64,000 bases of DNA, from contig NZ_BMMP01000004.1 in NCBI RefSeq assembly GCF_014645895.1, forward strand, positions 1 to 64,000, read 5' to 3'. A program made the position numbers and the translations under genes. Each line of letters opens with the position of its first letter. Positions within the stretch are counted from its first letter, which is position 1. This document shows, one piece after another, positions 48,815-57,923 of this stretch. The notes under the pieces were generated by a model, which was not told the DNA's origin, made no database searches, and saw only the letters and a list, made by a program, of their open reading frames with translations. Source of the DNA: Streptomyces daqingensis. GTDB lineage: Bacteria; Actinomycetota; Actinomycetes; Streptomycetales; Streptomycetaceae.

Positions 48815-50983
48815 TCACTCCGGGGCGGAGTCCCGTCCCCTCCGGTCTCCGGCGGGGGCGTCCGCCCCCGCCGAGGCTCCGCGCTCGCCGTCCTCCCCGC
48901 CGACGCGCGGTCCCGGGGGCAGGCTGTCCGGGCACGTAGTGCCGCGCGGCAGCCGGTAGGGGGCCGCCAGGCGGTACGTACCGGGGCGGGGCGCCTCCAG
49001 CAGCGTCCAGGTGTCCATGACGGGCTCCTCGTCTCCCGGCGCGGGTGCCCCGCCGACGGTCGGCCGGGCCTTGCGCAGGCAGCCGTAGCGATTCGGGGCG
49101 CCCTCCTCCGGAGCGTCGACGCGGGAGCCCGACGCGTCGACCAGGCCCAGCCACGGCGACCACGGGATACGCACCAGCACGGCGCCGCTCTCCCGCACGC
49201 GGACCTCGACCTGGCCCGCCCCCGCGTGCTCGACCGTCGCGGGCTTCTCGGCGAGCGGCAGCGGATCGGTGACGCGGAACAGCCGCCAGTTCTCGTCGCT
49301 CCAGACCTCCCGCAGGTAGGGCTGCCCCGCACGGACGATCTCGGCCTCCTCTATGGCCGCGCCGTCCGGAGGCGACGAGGTGGGAAGCACCACGAAGTGC
49401 ACCGCCCAGCGCCGCAGCCACTCGTGGTAGCTGTCCGGCGTCAGACCGCCGTTCTCGTAGAAGAGCGGATTGCGGTCGGTGTCCGCCTGCCTGTTCCAGC
49501 CCCGGGCCAGGTTGACGTGCGGGGCGAGGGCGGACGCCTCCCGGTGGCTGCGTACGGGGACCACCTCGACTCTGCCCCGCTCGGCGCCCACTTGCCTCAA
49601 CTGCTGTACCAGCGGTGTGAGTTCGCGGCTCCACGCCTTGTCGGGGGTGGTCGCGAACACGTCGTACACGGGTTTCGCCAGCTGCCAGCCCACAGCCACG
49701 ACCAGCGTGACCGCCATGACAGCGCCGCGCCGCGAACGCCAGTCGGTGACCACCAGCGGCGCCGCGGCCAGCAGCACCACGACACCGAAGAGCAGGCTGA
49801 GGCGCTCGACGTTCGAGCCGACCTGCGACGGGATCAGCCAGGTGAGGACGACGCCGACCGAGTACACCAGCGCGCCCAGCCGCACCGTGCGCCATGTACG
49901 CGGCGCGAGCAGCAGCACCGGCACGGCGCCCAACAGCGGGAAGAGCGCCGACCACCACGGGATGGGCTGCAGGCCCTCGAAGGGGAAGAAGACCGCCGAG
50001 ACGGCGACCACGACGGGCGGCGTCACCGCTATCGCGTACCCGGCCTGCCTGCGGCGGTCCAGGAACAGCGCGGCGGCGACCACTTCCAGGAACAGGCCGG
50101 CGACCGGGCTTCCCGTCGTCGCCAGCGCGGCCAGCAGCGCCGCCACGGCCCCCCTGGCGAACCGCCCCTTGCCCCTGCTCCGCCACCAGCGGCGCGGCCA
50201 CGCCCACACGACGGCCACCGCGCCCAGCGCGAAGAGGATGCCGAGGCCGAAGGTGACGCGGCCGGACGCGGCGTTGCAGGTGAAGGAGAACGCGCCCCAC
50301 AGTGCCGGCACCAGCGGCCTGGCGAGGACGCGGCGGAGTATCAGCGCGAGCAGGCCGGAGGAGAGGATCCCCGCCAGCATCAGGGTGCTGCGTACCCCTA
50401 TCGCCGCCATCAGGTACGGCGAGAGCACGCTGTACGAGAAGGGGTGGAGGCCCCCGTACCAGGCGAGGTTGTACGCCGAGTCGGGATGCCGCTGCACGAA
50501 CTCGGCCCAGGCGTCCTGCGCGGCGAGGTCCCCGCCGCCGCTCGCCAGCAGCCACAGCCATATCAGGTGCAGGACGGTGGCGAGCAGCACGGGCGAGAGC
50601 ACCGGGTGACGGACGAGGCCCGCCGCCGCGTCCACGAGACGGCGGTACGCGGGGCGACCGGCAGACCGCGCCTGCGGGCCGGTGTCCGAGGAACCCGGAT
50701 CCGACGGACCGGAGCCGGAGCCGCCGGCCGCGTGCCCGGGGCCCGCGCCGCCCGGGCGCCCACCTCCGGGACGGCCGCCGCCCGCCGTGTCGCCGCCCTT
50801 CCTGGGGCGGGGGACGGAGCCGGTGCCGGAAGCCGTTCGCGCAACGGCACCGCCCCTGGGCACGGTCACGTCCCCGGGGGGCGTCTCGCCCTCACCGTCC
50901 GGCATCTGCGACTCCCGCGATGCGGCCACCGCGCTCTCCCCCGTGCTGCTCGGCCCCGGTTCCGCCACGTGCGGGCCGGGCAC
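48815..50983 (-). CDS. large integral membrane protein, unknown
   Basis: A 722-residue protein. The first ~110 residues are Gly/Pro-rich and disordered. About ten membrane helices follow (HPVLSPVLLATVLHLIWLWL to LVVAVGWQLAKPVYDV). A C-terminal soluble part of ~230 residues (REASALAPHVNLARGWNRQA onward, with HFVVLPTSSPPDGA) ends in a charged tail. The layout resembles membrane glycosyltransferase-like proteins with an outer C-terminal domain, but no catalytic motif is identified. GTG at 50983; an ATG 26 codons in is possible. It lies just downstream of the carboxypeptidase gene, suggesting an envelope role. Confidence 0.75.
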   Translation of the reverse strand: MPGPHVAEPGPSSTGESAVAASRESQMPDGEGETPPGDVTVPRGGAVARTASGTGSVPRPRKGGDTAGGGRPGGGRPGGAGPGHAAGGSGSGPSDPGSSDTGPQARSAGRPAYRRLVDAAAGLVRHPVLSPVLLATVLHLIWLWLLASGGGDLAAQDAWAEFVQRHPDSAYNLAWYGGLHPFSYSVLSPYLMAAIGVRSTLMLAGILSSGLLALILRRVLARPLVPALWGAFSFTCNAASGRVTFGLGILFALGAVAVVWAWPRRWWRSRGKGRFARGAVAALLAALATTGSPVAGLFLEVVAAALFLDRRRQAGYAIAVTPPVVVAVSAVFFPFEGLQPIPWWSALFPLLGAVPVLLLAPRTWRTVRLGALVYSVGVVLTWLIPSQVGSNVERLSLLFGVVVLLAAAPLVVTDWRSRRGAVMAVTLVVAVGWQLAKPVYDVFATTPDKAWSRELTPLVQQLRQVGAERGRVEVVPVRSHREASALAPHVNLARGWNRQADTDRNPLFYENGGLTPDSYHEWLRRWAVHFVVLPTSSPPDGAAIEEAEIVRAGQPYLREVWSDENWRLFRVTDPLPLAEKPATVEHAGAGQVEVRVRESGAVLVRIPWSPWLGLVDASGSRVDAPEEGAPNRYGCLRKARPTVGGAPAPGDEEPVMDTWTLLEAPRPGTYRLAAPYRLPRGTTCPDSLPPGPRVGGEDGERGASAGADAPAGDRRGRDSAPE

Positions 50984-51012
50984 TACCTGCGTCCGGGCTC
51001 ATGGCACCCGCT

Positions 51013-54000
51013 TCACAGGATCCTGGTCAACTTCGCCCCGAAGCCGGGCTCCGCCATGTCCTCCTTGAGGGCCAGCGGCACCCGCACCTGGCCGGGCCCG
51101 TCGCCCACGGTCAGGGTGCCGGCCCTGTCGCCCCGGCTGCCCTCGTGCGGCAGCGGCTTCCCGCCGTCCGTCATCGCGAGCTTCACCTTCAGGCCGGACC
51201 AGCCGACGGCTGTCACGTCCCTCGTCGCCACGACGGGCGTCCTGCCGCCGAGCTGGTCGTCGACGTAGCCGACGACCTCGCCCTTGCGGACCACCTTCTG
51301 GGCGCGCAGCGCGTCCTGGGCGGTGTCGATGAGCTTCTTGCTCTCCTGGAGGACGGTGTCGAGTATCGACGGGCGGTACTGGCCGAGCACGGCGCCGACG
51401 ATGAGCTGCTTCGTGCCGCCGATCTCCTCCTCCGCGGCGAAGAGCAGGTTGCCGCCCGCCTTCGTGGTGGTGCCCGTCTTGATGCCGACGACGCCGTCGA
51501 CCGGCACGAGCTTGTTCCAGTTGCCGTGTTCCTCCCCCTTGGCGTCGCGGTAGCCGGGAAGCCGGACGATCTCGCGGAACAGGTCGATGCCCATCGCCTT
51601 CTTCGCCAGCTTGACCTGGTCCTCGGCGGTGCTCACGGTCGTGGCGGTGAGCCCGCTGGGGTCGGTGTAGTGGGTGTTCTTCATCCCCAGGTCGTCGGCG
51701 GCGGCGTTCATCTTCTTCGCGAACGCCTTCTCCGAGCCGGCGTCCCAACGGGCCAGCAAACGCGCAACGTTGTTCGCGGAAGCAATCATGAGCGCCTGGA
51801 CGGCCTCCCGCTGCGAGATCTTGTCGCCCTCCTCGACCTCGACGGTCGACTCGTTCTGCGCGCTGAGCCCCGCCTCTTCCTCGGCCTTCCTGTCGACGGG
51901 GATGGACGCGCCGTCCGTCCCCTTCTTGACCGGGTGTTCGCGGAGGATGACGTACGCCGTCATCACCTTGGCCACGCTCGCGATCGGCACCGGCTTCTGC
52001 TTGCCGGACGAGCCGAACGAGCCCAGGCCCTGCACGTCGAGCCGGGCCTGGCCCTCGGAGGGCCACGGCACGGACGGCTTCGGCCCCTGGAAGGTGTGGG
52101 TCGGCGACGCGGTGAGCGCCAGCTCCGCCTCCGGCAGCGGGCGCACGGCCTGCGCGACGGCGAAGAGGACGACCAGCAGCACCACCAGCGGCGTCCAGAT
52201 CTTGACCCGTCGCACCGCTGTCCGCAGCGGAGTCTCGGGCGGCGGCGGGGTGTTCGTGAGCTGCGCCAGCAGGTCCAGCGGCGCCTGGTCGGGCCGCACC
52301 TCCTGCCGCGTCCGCTCGGCCTCGCTCAGGCCGGCCGCCGGCGCCTCGGCCGGGAGCTCGCCCGCCGCCGGGGCGGCGGGCCGGCCCAGCGGCTTCGGCG
52401 GCGCGGCCGGGTCGGGCTTACGGGTGGGGCGGGGCGGGGCGTCCGCGGACCGGAGGGGGACGAACTGGCTCGTGCGCTCCGAGTCGGACTCCTCCTCGGA
52501 GCTCTTGGCCGGAGCCTTCGCCGAGGTCTTCTCCGGGGCCTTCTCCGGGGCGCCGGCTCGTTCCCCGGCCGGGGCCCCCTTCGACTCGCCGTCCGCGCCG
52601 GTCTCCGGCTCCTTCTTCTGCGCGGGGAGCTTGCCGGTCCCGGCGTCGGCCGCGACCGCGAGCCGCGGATCGACGGGCCGCACGAGCTGCGTGGTGGCGT
52701 CCTTGTCGCGGGGCTCGGGCAGCGTCTCCGTCTTCGCGTCGCCCTTGAGCCCGGCACCGGAGTCACCGCTTCCCGGCTCGTCCTCGCGGGACTTCCCCGC
52801 TCCGGACTTCCCTGCTTCGGACTTCCCTGCTTCGGACTTCCCCGCCTCGGGCTCGGCCTCTCCGGGCTTCGCCGCTTCAGACTTCTCCGCGTCCGCCTTC
52901 TCCGCGTCCGGAGCCTCGTCCGCCTTGCCGGGCTCGACGGTGCGGAAGACCGCCGTGGGCTGGTCCCCGCGCGCCGCCGCACCGGCGGGCTCCTGCGCCG
53001 CCGGCGTACGGAAGACCGCCGTCGGCTCGTCCACGCGGGGAGCTCCGGGCCCGGCGGGGGCAGGCGGCTCCGCCTCCGTTCCGCCGGAGGGTCCCGCGGC
53101 CGGCGCGGCCGTCCCCTCGGCGTCTTCACGACTGCGAACATTCGAGGCTTCCTCGCCCGGTGCAGCCCCGTCCGGGGTCTCGGCACCGGACTCCGCGTCG
53201 ACGGCCTCTCCGGCTACGGCCTCTCCGGCTTTCTCGGCGCCGGCCTGTTCGGCTTCCTCGGCGACGGGTTCTGCCGCGCCGGGTTCCCGGCGGCCGGGCG
53301 ACGCGGACTCCGGCTCCTCGGAGTCCGCGGCCTCGCCGTCCGTCACGGCGCCATCGGCGGTCGCGGGGGCGGAAGAGGGCTCGGCAGCGGCGTCCGCGTC
53401 ACCCGAGCCCTGCTGCTTGGCCGACCTGCCCGGCCCGAAGAAGGCGGACGTCATGCGCTCCGCGCGCCTGGCGGCCGCCTCGCTGTCCTCCTCCTCCGAA
53501 CGCACAGAATCGGCGTCCACGGTGCGGAACATGGCCGTCGGGTTGTCGACCCCCTCCGCGGATTGGCTTGTTTTCCCCTCCCCGGCAGCCGAATCTCCGC
53601 GCTCACGCCGCGACTGTCCGTCCGGCTCGTCACCCGAACCCGCGACCCACGCCGCGACGGCTGCTTTCAGCCTTTCGTCGTTGTGCCCGTGACCCGCGGG
53701 CTGACCTGCCTCGTCGCCGGCTCCAGCGGAGTCACCGCCCTCGCCGGAGGCTCCGGCGTCCGCCTCGTCGCCGGGGGCGGGTGCAGCGGACGACGCCTGC
53801 TCGTCCGCCCCCGCAGACGTGGCCGCGACTGCCGCCCCGTCCGCTGCCGGAGCGGCCTCGGGAGCAGCGGACGAGGCGTCCGCCGGCTCTGGGGAACTGC
53901 CCTCGGCGGGCGGCGAAGCGGCGTCAGGGGCACCCTCGCCGGGTGCGGTGTCCGTGCTCTTCGCGGGCTTCGAACTCTTGGGCGCGGCAGCCGACTTCGT

Positions 54001-54249
54001 GCCGCCGCCGGGCTTGCCGCCCTTCCGGGACTTCGCCGGCTTCGCGGTGGCCCCACCCTTCGCCGGCCTGGGCTTCGAGGACTTCGCGCTCTTCGACGGA
54101 GCGGTCCCGGTCCTGGCCTCGTTCCCGCTCTGGCGGGGCGACTTGGAGCCGGACTTCTTTCCGCGCGAGGACGCAACCGGGCGCCCCTCGTCCGTCGTCT
54201 CCCCCGACGACTTCCCGCGCTCCACCTTGTCGGGGGACTCGCCCGCCAC
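51013..54249 (-). CDS. very long D-alanyl-D-alanine carboxypeptidase
   Basis: A 1078-residue protein. The first ~680 residues are disordered, rich in Ala/Glu/Lys/Ser/Pro, and lie on the cytoplasmic side. One membrane span follows (KIWTPLVVLLVVLFAVAQAV, about 682-701), then an S11 penicillin-binding peptidase with SVAK (near 757, SxxK), SANN (SxN) and KTG in GIKTGTTTKAGGN, and a C-terminal beta domain. It trims peptidoglycan stem peptides. The cytoplasmic part repeats NPTAMFRT, EPTAVFRT, QPTAVFRT and the related TTQLVRP and TSQFVPLR. Family members are usually near 400 residues. GTG start with AGGAGG upstream. Confidence 0.9.
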   Translation of the reverse strand: MAGESPDKVERGKSSGETTDEGRPVASSRGKKSGSKSPRQSGNEARTGTAPSKSAKSSKPRPAKGGATAKPAKSRKGGKPGGGTKSAAAPKSSKPAKSTDTAPGEGAPDAASPPAEGSSPEPADASSAAPEAAPAADGAAVAATSAGADEQASSAAPAPGDEADAGASGEGGDSAGAGDEAGQPAGHGHNDERLKAAVAAWVAGSGDEPDGQSRRERGDSAAGEGKTSQSAEGVDNPTAMFRTVDADSVRSEEEDSEAAARRAERMTSAFFGPGRSAKQQGSGDADAAAEPSSAPATADGAVTDGEAADSEEPESASPGRREPGAAEPVAEEAEQAGAEKAGEAVAGEAVDAESGAETPDGAAPGEEASNVRSREDAEGTAAPAAGPSGGTEAEPPAPAGPGAPRVDEPTAVFRTPAAQEPAGAAARGDQPTAVFRTVEPGKADEAPDAEKADAEKSEAAKPGEAEPEAGKSEAGKSEAGKSGAGKSREDEPGSGDSGAGLKGDAKTETLPEPRDKDATTQLVRPVDPRLAVAADAGTGKLPAQKKEPETGADGESKGAPAGERAGAPEKAPEKTSAKAPAKSSEEESDSERTSQFVPLRSADAPPRPTRKPDPAAPPKPLGRPAAPAAGELPAEAPAAGLSEAERTRQEVRPDQAPLDLLAQLTNTPPPPETPLRTAVRRVKIWTPLVVLLVVLFAVAQAVRPLPEAELALTASPTHTFQGPKPSVPWPSEGQARLDVQGLGSFGSSGKQKPVPIASVAKVMTAYVILREHPVKKGTDGASIPVDRKAEEEAGLSAQNESTVEVEEGDKISQREAVQALMIASANNVARLLARWDAGSEKAFAKKMNAAADDLGMKNTHYTDPSGLTATTVSTAEDQVKLAKKAMGIDLFREIVRLPGYRDAKGEEHGNWNKLVPVDGVVGIKTGTTTKAGGNLLFAAEEEIGGTKQLIVGAVLGQYRPSILDTVLQESKKLIDTAQDALRAQKVVRKGEVVGYVDDQLGGRTPVVATRDVTAVGWSGLKVKLAMTDGGKPLPHEGSRGDRAGTLTVGDGPGQVRVPLALKEDMAEPGFGAKLTRIL

Positions 54250-54478
54250 CGATGCCTCCTGATGCTGAGTGCTCGCCGCTCGCCGTACCAGTTAACAGTG
54301 TCCTGGGCCCCCCGCCGCCACATTCCGCTGGGGCGGACCGACAGGGGCTTGGATCGGTCTTTCCATCGCGGAGACGAGAACGACATACCTACTGGTTCCC
54401 GTACATAACACCCACGCACTCTCGACAGACCATTGTGAGAGGAGTCACCCTGTCTGACATCCACGCGGGGAGGCATGG

Positions 54479-55273
54479 ATGGGCAGGAGCCGCAGAACTA
54501 TTCCGGAGGAGCTTCTGCTGCTGGCCTTGGACCCGGCCACGGGCACCACGGCACAGCCGCAGTCGCTTGACCTCGGCCTGGCCGGGGCCCAGCTCGTCGA
54601 GCTGGCTCTCGCAGGACGTATAGCCCCAGACGGGGACCGCATCGCCGTGGTGCTGCCACGGCCGACCGGAGATCCGACACTGGACTCCGCACTCGAGTTG
54701 CTGCGCAGGCGCGGCAGCCCGGTGCGTGCTGTCCATTGGATCGGTGGACCCCGATTGGGGCTCCGCCAAACTTATCTCACGCACCTGGAGCGCTGCGGCA
54801 TGGTGCATGCCGTATCAAGCCAGATGTGCGGGGTGTTGCCGACGACGCGGTACCAGGCTACGGAGACGGCGATCAGCAGGGAGATCAGAACCCGGCTGGA
54901 CGCGGCGATCCGTACCGGCGTGCCGCCGGACCCCCGGACAGCGGCGCTCGCCGCGCTGGCCCACGCGGTCGGCCTCGGCAAGCACCTCTATCCCGGCAAC
55001 GAGGGGCGCTCGAGCCGCTCCCGGCTACGGGACCTCATCAGGCACGACCCGATGGGCGGTCTCGTGGCGCACGCCGTGATGGACGTGCAGAACGGCGCGG
55101 GGGCGCAGCCCCGGCGTGCGGCGGGCAACGGCGCTCCGAGCGGTCAGCCGGCATCTTCCGGTGCGGGCGGACGGCCGGCGGCGGCACGCGCGAGCGTGCC
55201 CGCGGGCGGCCCGTCGCGGCAGCTGGCGGATCAGGCACGCCACACGGTGGGCGGGATGGTCCGGGCGGGCTGA
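54479..55273 (+). CDS. GPP34 (GOLPH3/VPS74-like) protein
   Basis: A 264-residue protein of the GOLPH3/VPS74 family, widespread in Streptomyces. It shows PEELLLLALDPATGT, LAGAQLVELALAGRIAPDGD, ALELLRRRGSPVRAVHWIGG and the helical C-terminal half, then a disordered Ala/Gly tail. The eukaryotic relatives bind PI4P and glycosyltransferases at the Golgi; the bacterial role is unknown, perhaps membrane attachment. GGGGAGG lies seven bases before the ATG at 54479. A very strong terminator follows. Confidence 0.85.
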   Translation: MGRSRRTIPEELLLLALDPATGTTAQPQSLDLGLAGAQLVELALAGRIAPDGDRIAVVLPRPTGDPTLDSALELLRRRGSPVRAVHWIGGPRLGLRQTYLTHLERCGMVHAVSSQMCGVLPTTRYQATETAISREIRTRLDAAIRTGVPPDPRTAALAALAHAVGLGKHLYPGNEGRSSRSRLRDLIRHDPMGGLVAHAVMDVQNGAGAQPRRAAGNGAPSGQPASSGAGGRPAAARASVPAGGPSRQLADQARHTVGGMVRAG

Positions 55274-55352
55274 GCAAGAAGGGCAGCCACCGCACAGCAC
55301 AAGAGCAACGGCACAACAGAACAAACGAGACACCACGGAAAGCACGGTCGTG

Positions 55353-55403
55353 CGGGGTGGTGGTCCGGCCGTGACGGCGAGTCGCGGCCGGACCACCACC
55401 CCG
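55353..55403 (+). terminator. perfect 19-bp terminator hairpin
   Basis: CGGGGTGGTGGTCCGGCCG and its exact complement flank a 13-base loop, 80 bp after the GPP34 stop. Confidence 0.8.
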
Positions 55404-55738
55404 TGCGCATGTCCGCACGCAACCGGTCAGCGGGCGCGCAGGGCCAGCGGACAGGGCCGGTGTGCAGCACCAGCGGCGAGCAGGGAAGAGCGAGCAGCCG
55501 TCAGAACGGCCGAAGCCCGGGACTGCGCCGGGGAGTTCGGCCGCTTCCACCTGCCGGTGCACGGAGGGGCCGCGAGAGGCGGCGAGGGCTGAGCGGCGGC
55601 GCCCCGCCCACCGGGGGCGCTCAACTGCGTTGCGGGCGCGAGCGCGTGGCCGTAATCGTCCCGCCTCCGTGCTCGCCCCTGCACCCTCTGTTGCCATTCT
55701 CCAGCGAGATCGCTCACGGTGGTGGCAACCTGCTTGAC

Positions 55739-55752
55739 AAGTAGTCGTACTT
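55739..55752. promoter_or_regulatory. AAGTAGTCGTACTT inverted repeat
   Basis: AAGTA and TACTT arms flank GTCG. It overlaps a TTGACA at 55734-55739 and precedes the XRE gene by 20 bp, so it may be an autoregulatory site. Confidence 0.4.
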
Positions 55753-55772
55753 TACGCGGAGGTGCAGTACCC

Positions 55773-56633
55773 GTGGCGTCCAACGTCAATCCCACCGTCC
55801 GACGCCGCCGACTGGGCCAGGAGTTGCGTCGCCTCCGCGAAGTCAAAGGGCTCACGGCCGAGGAGGTCGCCGAGCGGCTGCTGGTCTCCCAGTCGAAGAT
55901 CAGCCGGCTGGAGAACGGCCGGCGCAGCATCAGCCAGCGCGACGTGCGCGATCTGTGCGGGGTGTACGAGGTGGAGGACAACCGCATAGTCGACTCGCTG
56001 ATGCAGATGGCCAAGGAGTCGCGCCAGCAGGGCTGGTGGCATGCGTTCGGCGACATCCCCTACAGCGTGTACATCGGCCTGGAGACGGACGCCGCGTCCT
56101 TGCGGGTCTACGAACCGCAGGTCGTGCCGGGCCTGTTGCAGACCCAGGCGTACGCGCAGGCCGTCTGCGAGGGGGCTTCGCCCGAGGCGACGCCGGCCGA
56201 GATCGAGAAGCGCGTGCAGGTGCGGATGCGGCGCCAGGACCGCATCAACGACGTGCGTCATCCGCTGCGCCTGTGGGCCGTGCTCGACGAGTCGGCACTG
56301 CGCCGGGCCGTCGGAGGGGCGCAGACGATGGTGGAGCAGCTGGAGCGGCTGAACGAGGTGTCCCAACTGCCCCACGTCACCGTGCAGGTGATGCCGTTCT
56401 CGATGGGCGCGCATCCGGGCGTCAACGGGCAGTACGCGATCCTCGAGTTCCCGGAGGCGTCCGACTCCTCGGTCGTCTACCTGGAGGGGGTCACGAGCGA
56501 CCTTTATCTGGAGAAGCCGCACGATGTGCAGAGCTACAGCGTCATGTACGAGCATTTGCGCGCCGAGGCCCTCAACCCGGACCAGACACGCGAGTTCATC
56601 GAGAATGTGGCAAAGGACTATGCCCGAGGCTGA
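55773..56633 (+). CDS. XRE regulator with DUF5753 domain
   Basis: A 286-residue regulator. The HTH is near the N-terminus (RLREVKGLTAEEVAERLLVS, QSKISRLENGRRSISQ). The C-terminal domain of DUF5753 type spans about 90-270, with YEPQVVPGLLQTQAYAQAV, LWAVLDESALRRAVGG and VTVQVMPFSMGAHPGVNG. It pairs with the small DUF397 gene downstream, a paralogous module repeated many times in Streptomyces and tied to development (for example the whiJ-type loci). GTG at 55773 with GGAGG ten bases upstream. Confidence 0.92.
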   Translation: MASNVNPTVRRRRLGQELRRLREVKGLTAEEVAERLLVSQSKISRLENGRRSISQRDVRDLCGVYEVEDNRIVDSLMQMAKESRQQGWWHAFGDIPYSVYIGLETDAASLRVYEPQVVPGLLQTQAYAQAVCEGASPEATPAEIEKRVQVRMRRQDRINDVRHPLRLWAVLDESALRRAVGGAQTMVEQLERLNEVSQLPHVTVQVMPFSMGAHPGVNGQYAILEFPEASDSSVVYLEGVTSDLYLEKPHDVQSYSVMYEHLRAEALNPDQTREFIENVAKDYARG

Positions 56634-56769
56634 GCGCGGAGAGAGTACACGTCAGGCATAGACGCGTGTAGGCCAGTCTGGAATATGCCATCCGGTCGAG
56701 TGAACGGTTTCTTCGCTTCGGGAAATCGAGGCGTACGGTCGAGACACGAGTCGAACAACCGGAGCAGAC

Positions 56770-56973
56770 ATGGCAATTCAGCAGGGAAACACCACGCGAT
56801 GGATCAAATCGAGCTACTCGGCCAACGGTGCGTGCGTCGAAGTGAAGTCGCCGACGCCGGGCGCGGTGGCGGTGCGCGACTCGAAGGCTCCGGAAGGGCC
56901 GGCGCTGAGCTTCCCTCCGGGACCGTGGGCCGGATTCGTCACCCAGGTACGCGGTTCCGGCCGTCCCAGCTGA
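56770..56973 (+). CDS. DUF397 protein
   Basis: A 67-residue DUF397 protein: [36 protein letters not shown] and WAGFVTQVR. It is the usual partner of XRE/DUF5753 regulators and is thought to antagonise or modulate the regulator. GGAG is present before the ATG. It lies 136 bp after the XRE gene. Confidence 0.92.
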   Translation: MAIQQGNTTRWIKSSYSANGACVEVKSPTPGAVAVRDSKAPEGPALSFPPGPWAGFVTQVRGSGRPS

Positions 56974-57528
56974 ACCGCCGGAGCACGAACCGTGCGTGCG
57001 GGCCCGCCGGCGGGCCCGGGTTCACACGCACCGGAACCGGTCGTCGGACCGGATCCGATCCAGCGGGGAGGCGCCCGGAACGCCCGCTCGCTAACGCCGC
57101 CGGCTCGTCGCCGTCCTGACACGGCGCCACCTGGAACTGAGCCCTCTCGACCGGTCCGCCGTCCCTGCCGAGGGGGCTCTCCCATGCCGCTCCCGCCTCC
57201 CCGCGGTGCGGTCGCACGACCGCCGCGACAGCCGCGCGGACTGTCGCTTTCGGCCGGTCCACGTCCGACGTCGGCAGCCGTCCGCGCTACCCGCTCCGGT
57301 ACTCCCTGAACTCCCCGCTGACGGACGTCGGCGTTCACCACGTCACCGCGAACCAGCGGTTCCGCGAAGGAGCGTTGCGGCCGCAGCAGGCCTGTGCGAC
57401 GCCTGGCGTGACCGCCTCGGGGGCAGTCACTGTCACGGAGCCCCGGCTCCTGTGTTGCCGTAGTGCCGAATGGAACAGTGGCTACGATGGCCCTACTTGT
57501 GACGTGGATCAGTGGGGTCGGGGGACAG
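56974..57528. other. region before EACC1 gene, no gene supported
   Basis: 555 bp. Only shadow frames are visible. If the EACC1 gene starts at the GTG at 57463 the gap shrinks to 489 bp. A TACGAT at 57482-57487 could be a -10 for the EACC1 operon. Confidence 0.4.
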
Positions 57529-57906
57529 GTGGAGGTTCGCTTAACGTTCGCGGACGGTGAGGACGAGCAGCAGGGAGCGGAACTCGACCACGCCGGCAAT
57601 GCGAGTTCGCTGTACCGCTGGCTGGTTGCGGATGCCGAACTCCGGGGCCTGACGGAGATGACCGTCACCTCAGCCGAGTCGCGCCAGGGGGACATGGGCG
57701 GGGCACTGGAGGTCGTCAACGTCGTGCTCAGCAACACGATCGCCCTGAGCAGTCTGCTGGTCAGCGTGGCCGCTTGGCGAGGCTCGCGTCCGCGTCCGCC
57801 AGAGGTCCGCATCGAACGCAACGGAGCGACAGTGACTGTGCGGGATGCCTCGCCCGAGATGGCCGAGCGGATCCTCCGGGCCCTGGATACGGATGATGCC
57901 GGGTAG
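57529..57906 (+). CDS. EACC1-like effector-associated component
   Basis: A 125-residue protein resembling the effector-associated constant component EACC1. It has an N-terminal beta strand with SSLYRWLVADAELRGLTEMT, a short hydrophobic helix region GGALEVVNVVLSNTIALSSL and LLVSVAAWRGSRPRPPEV, and a C-terminal beta pair RIERNGATVTVRDASPEMAE. In published analyses EACC1 proteins sit beside effector genes of NLR-like conflict systems; here the caspase-TPR gene follows 17 bp later. The GTG at 57529 is chosen because the family starts here; GTG 57463 and ATG 57487 are in frame. Confidence 0.75.
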   Translation: MEVRLTFADGEDEQQGAELDHAGNASSLYRWLVADAELRGLTEMTVTSAESRQGDMGGALEVVNVVLSNTIALSSLLVSVAAWRGSRPRPPEVRIERNGATVTVRDASPEMAERILRALDTDDAG

Positions 57907-57923
57907 CAGCACACACCGACGTC

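Larger units (their letters stand above)
55274..55772. other. intergenic region with terminator
   Basis: 499 bp. It holds a perfect 19-bp hairpin (55353-55403) ending the GPP34 transcript and, at the right end, a TTGACA plus palindrome before the XRE gene. No gene supported. Confidence 0.6.

Noticed and set aside
50302..54408. 1368-codon plus-strand frame opposite the carboxypeptidase and membrane protein genes
   Set aside because: It is an Arg/Gly-rich antisense shadow caused by high GC. The minus strand has clear peptidase and membrane motifs and good ribosome binding sites.
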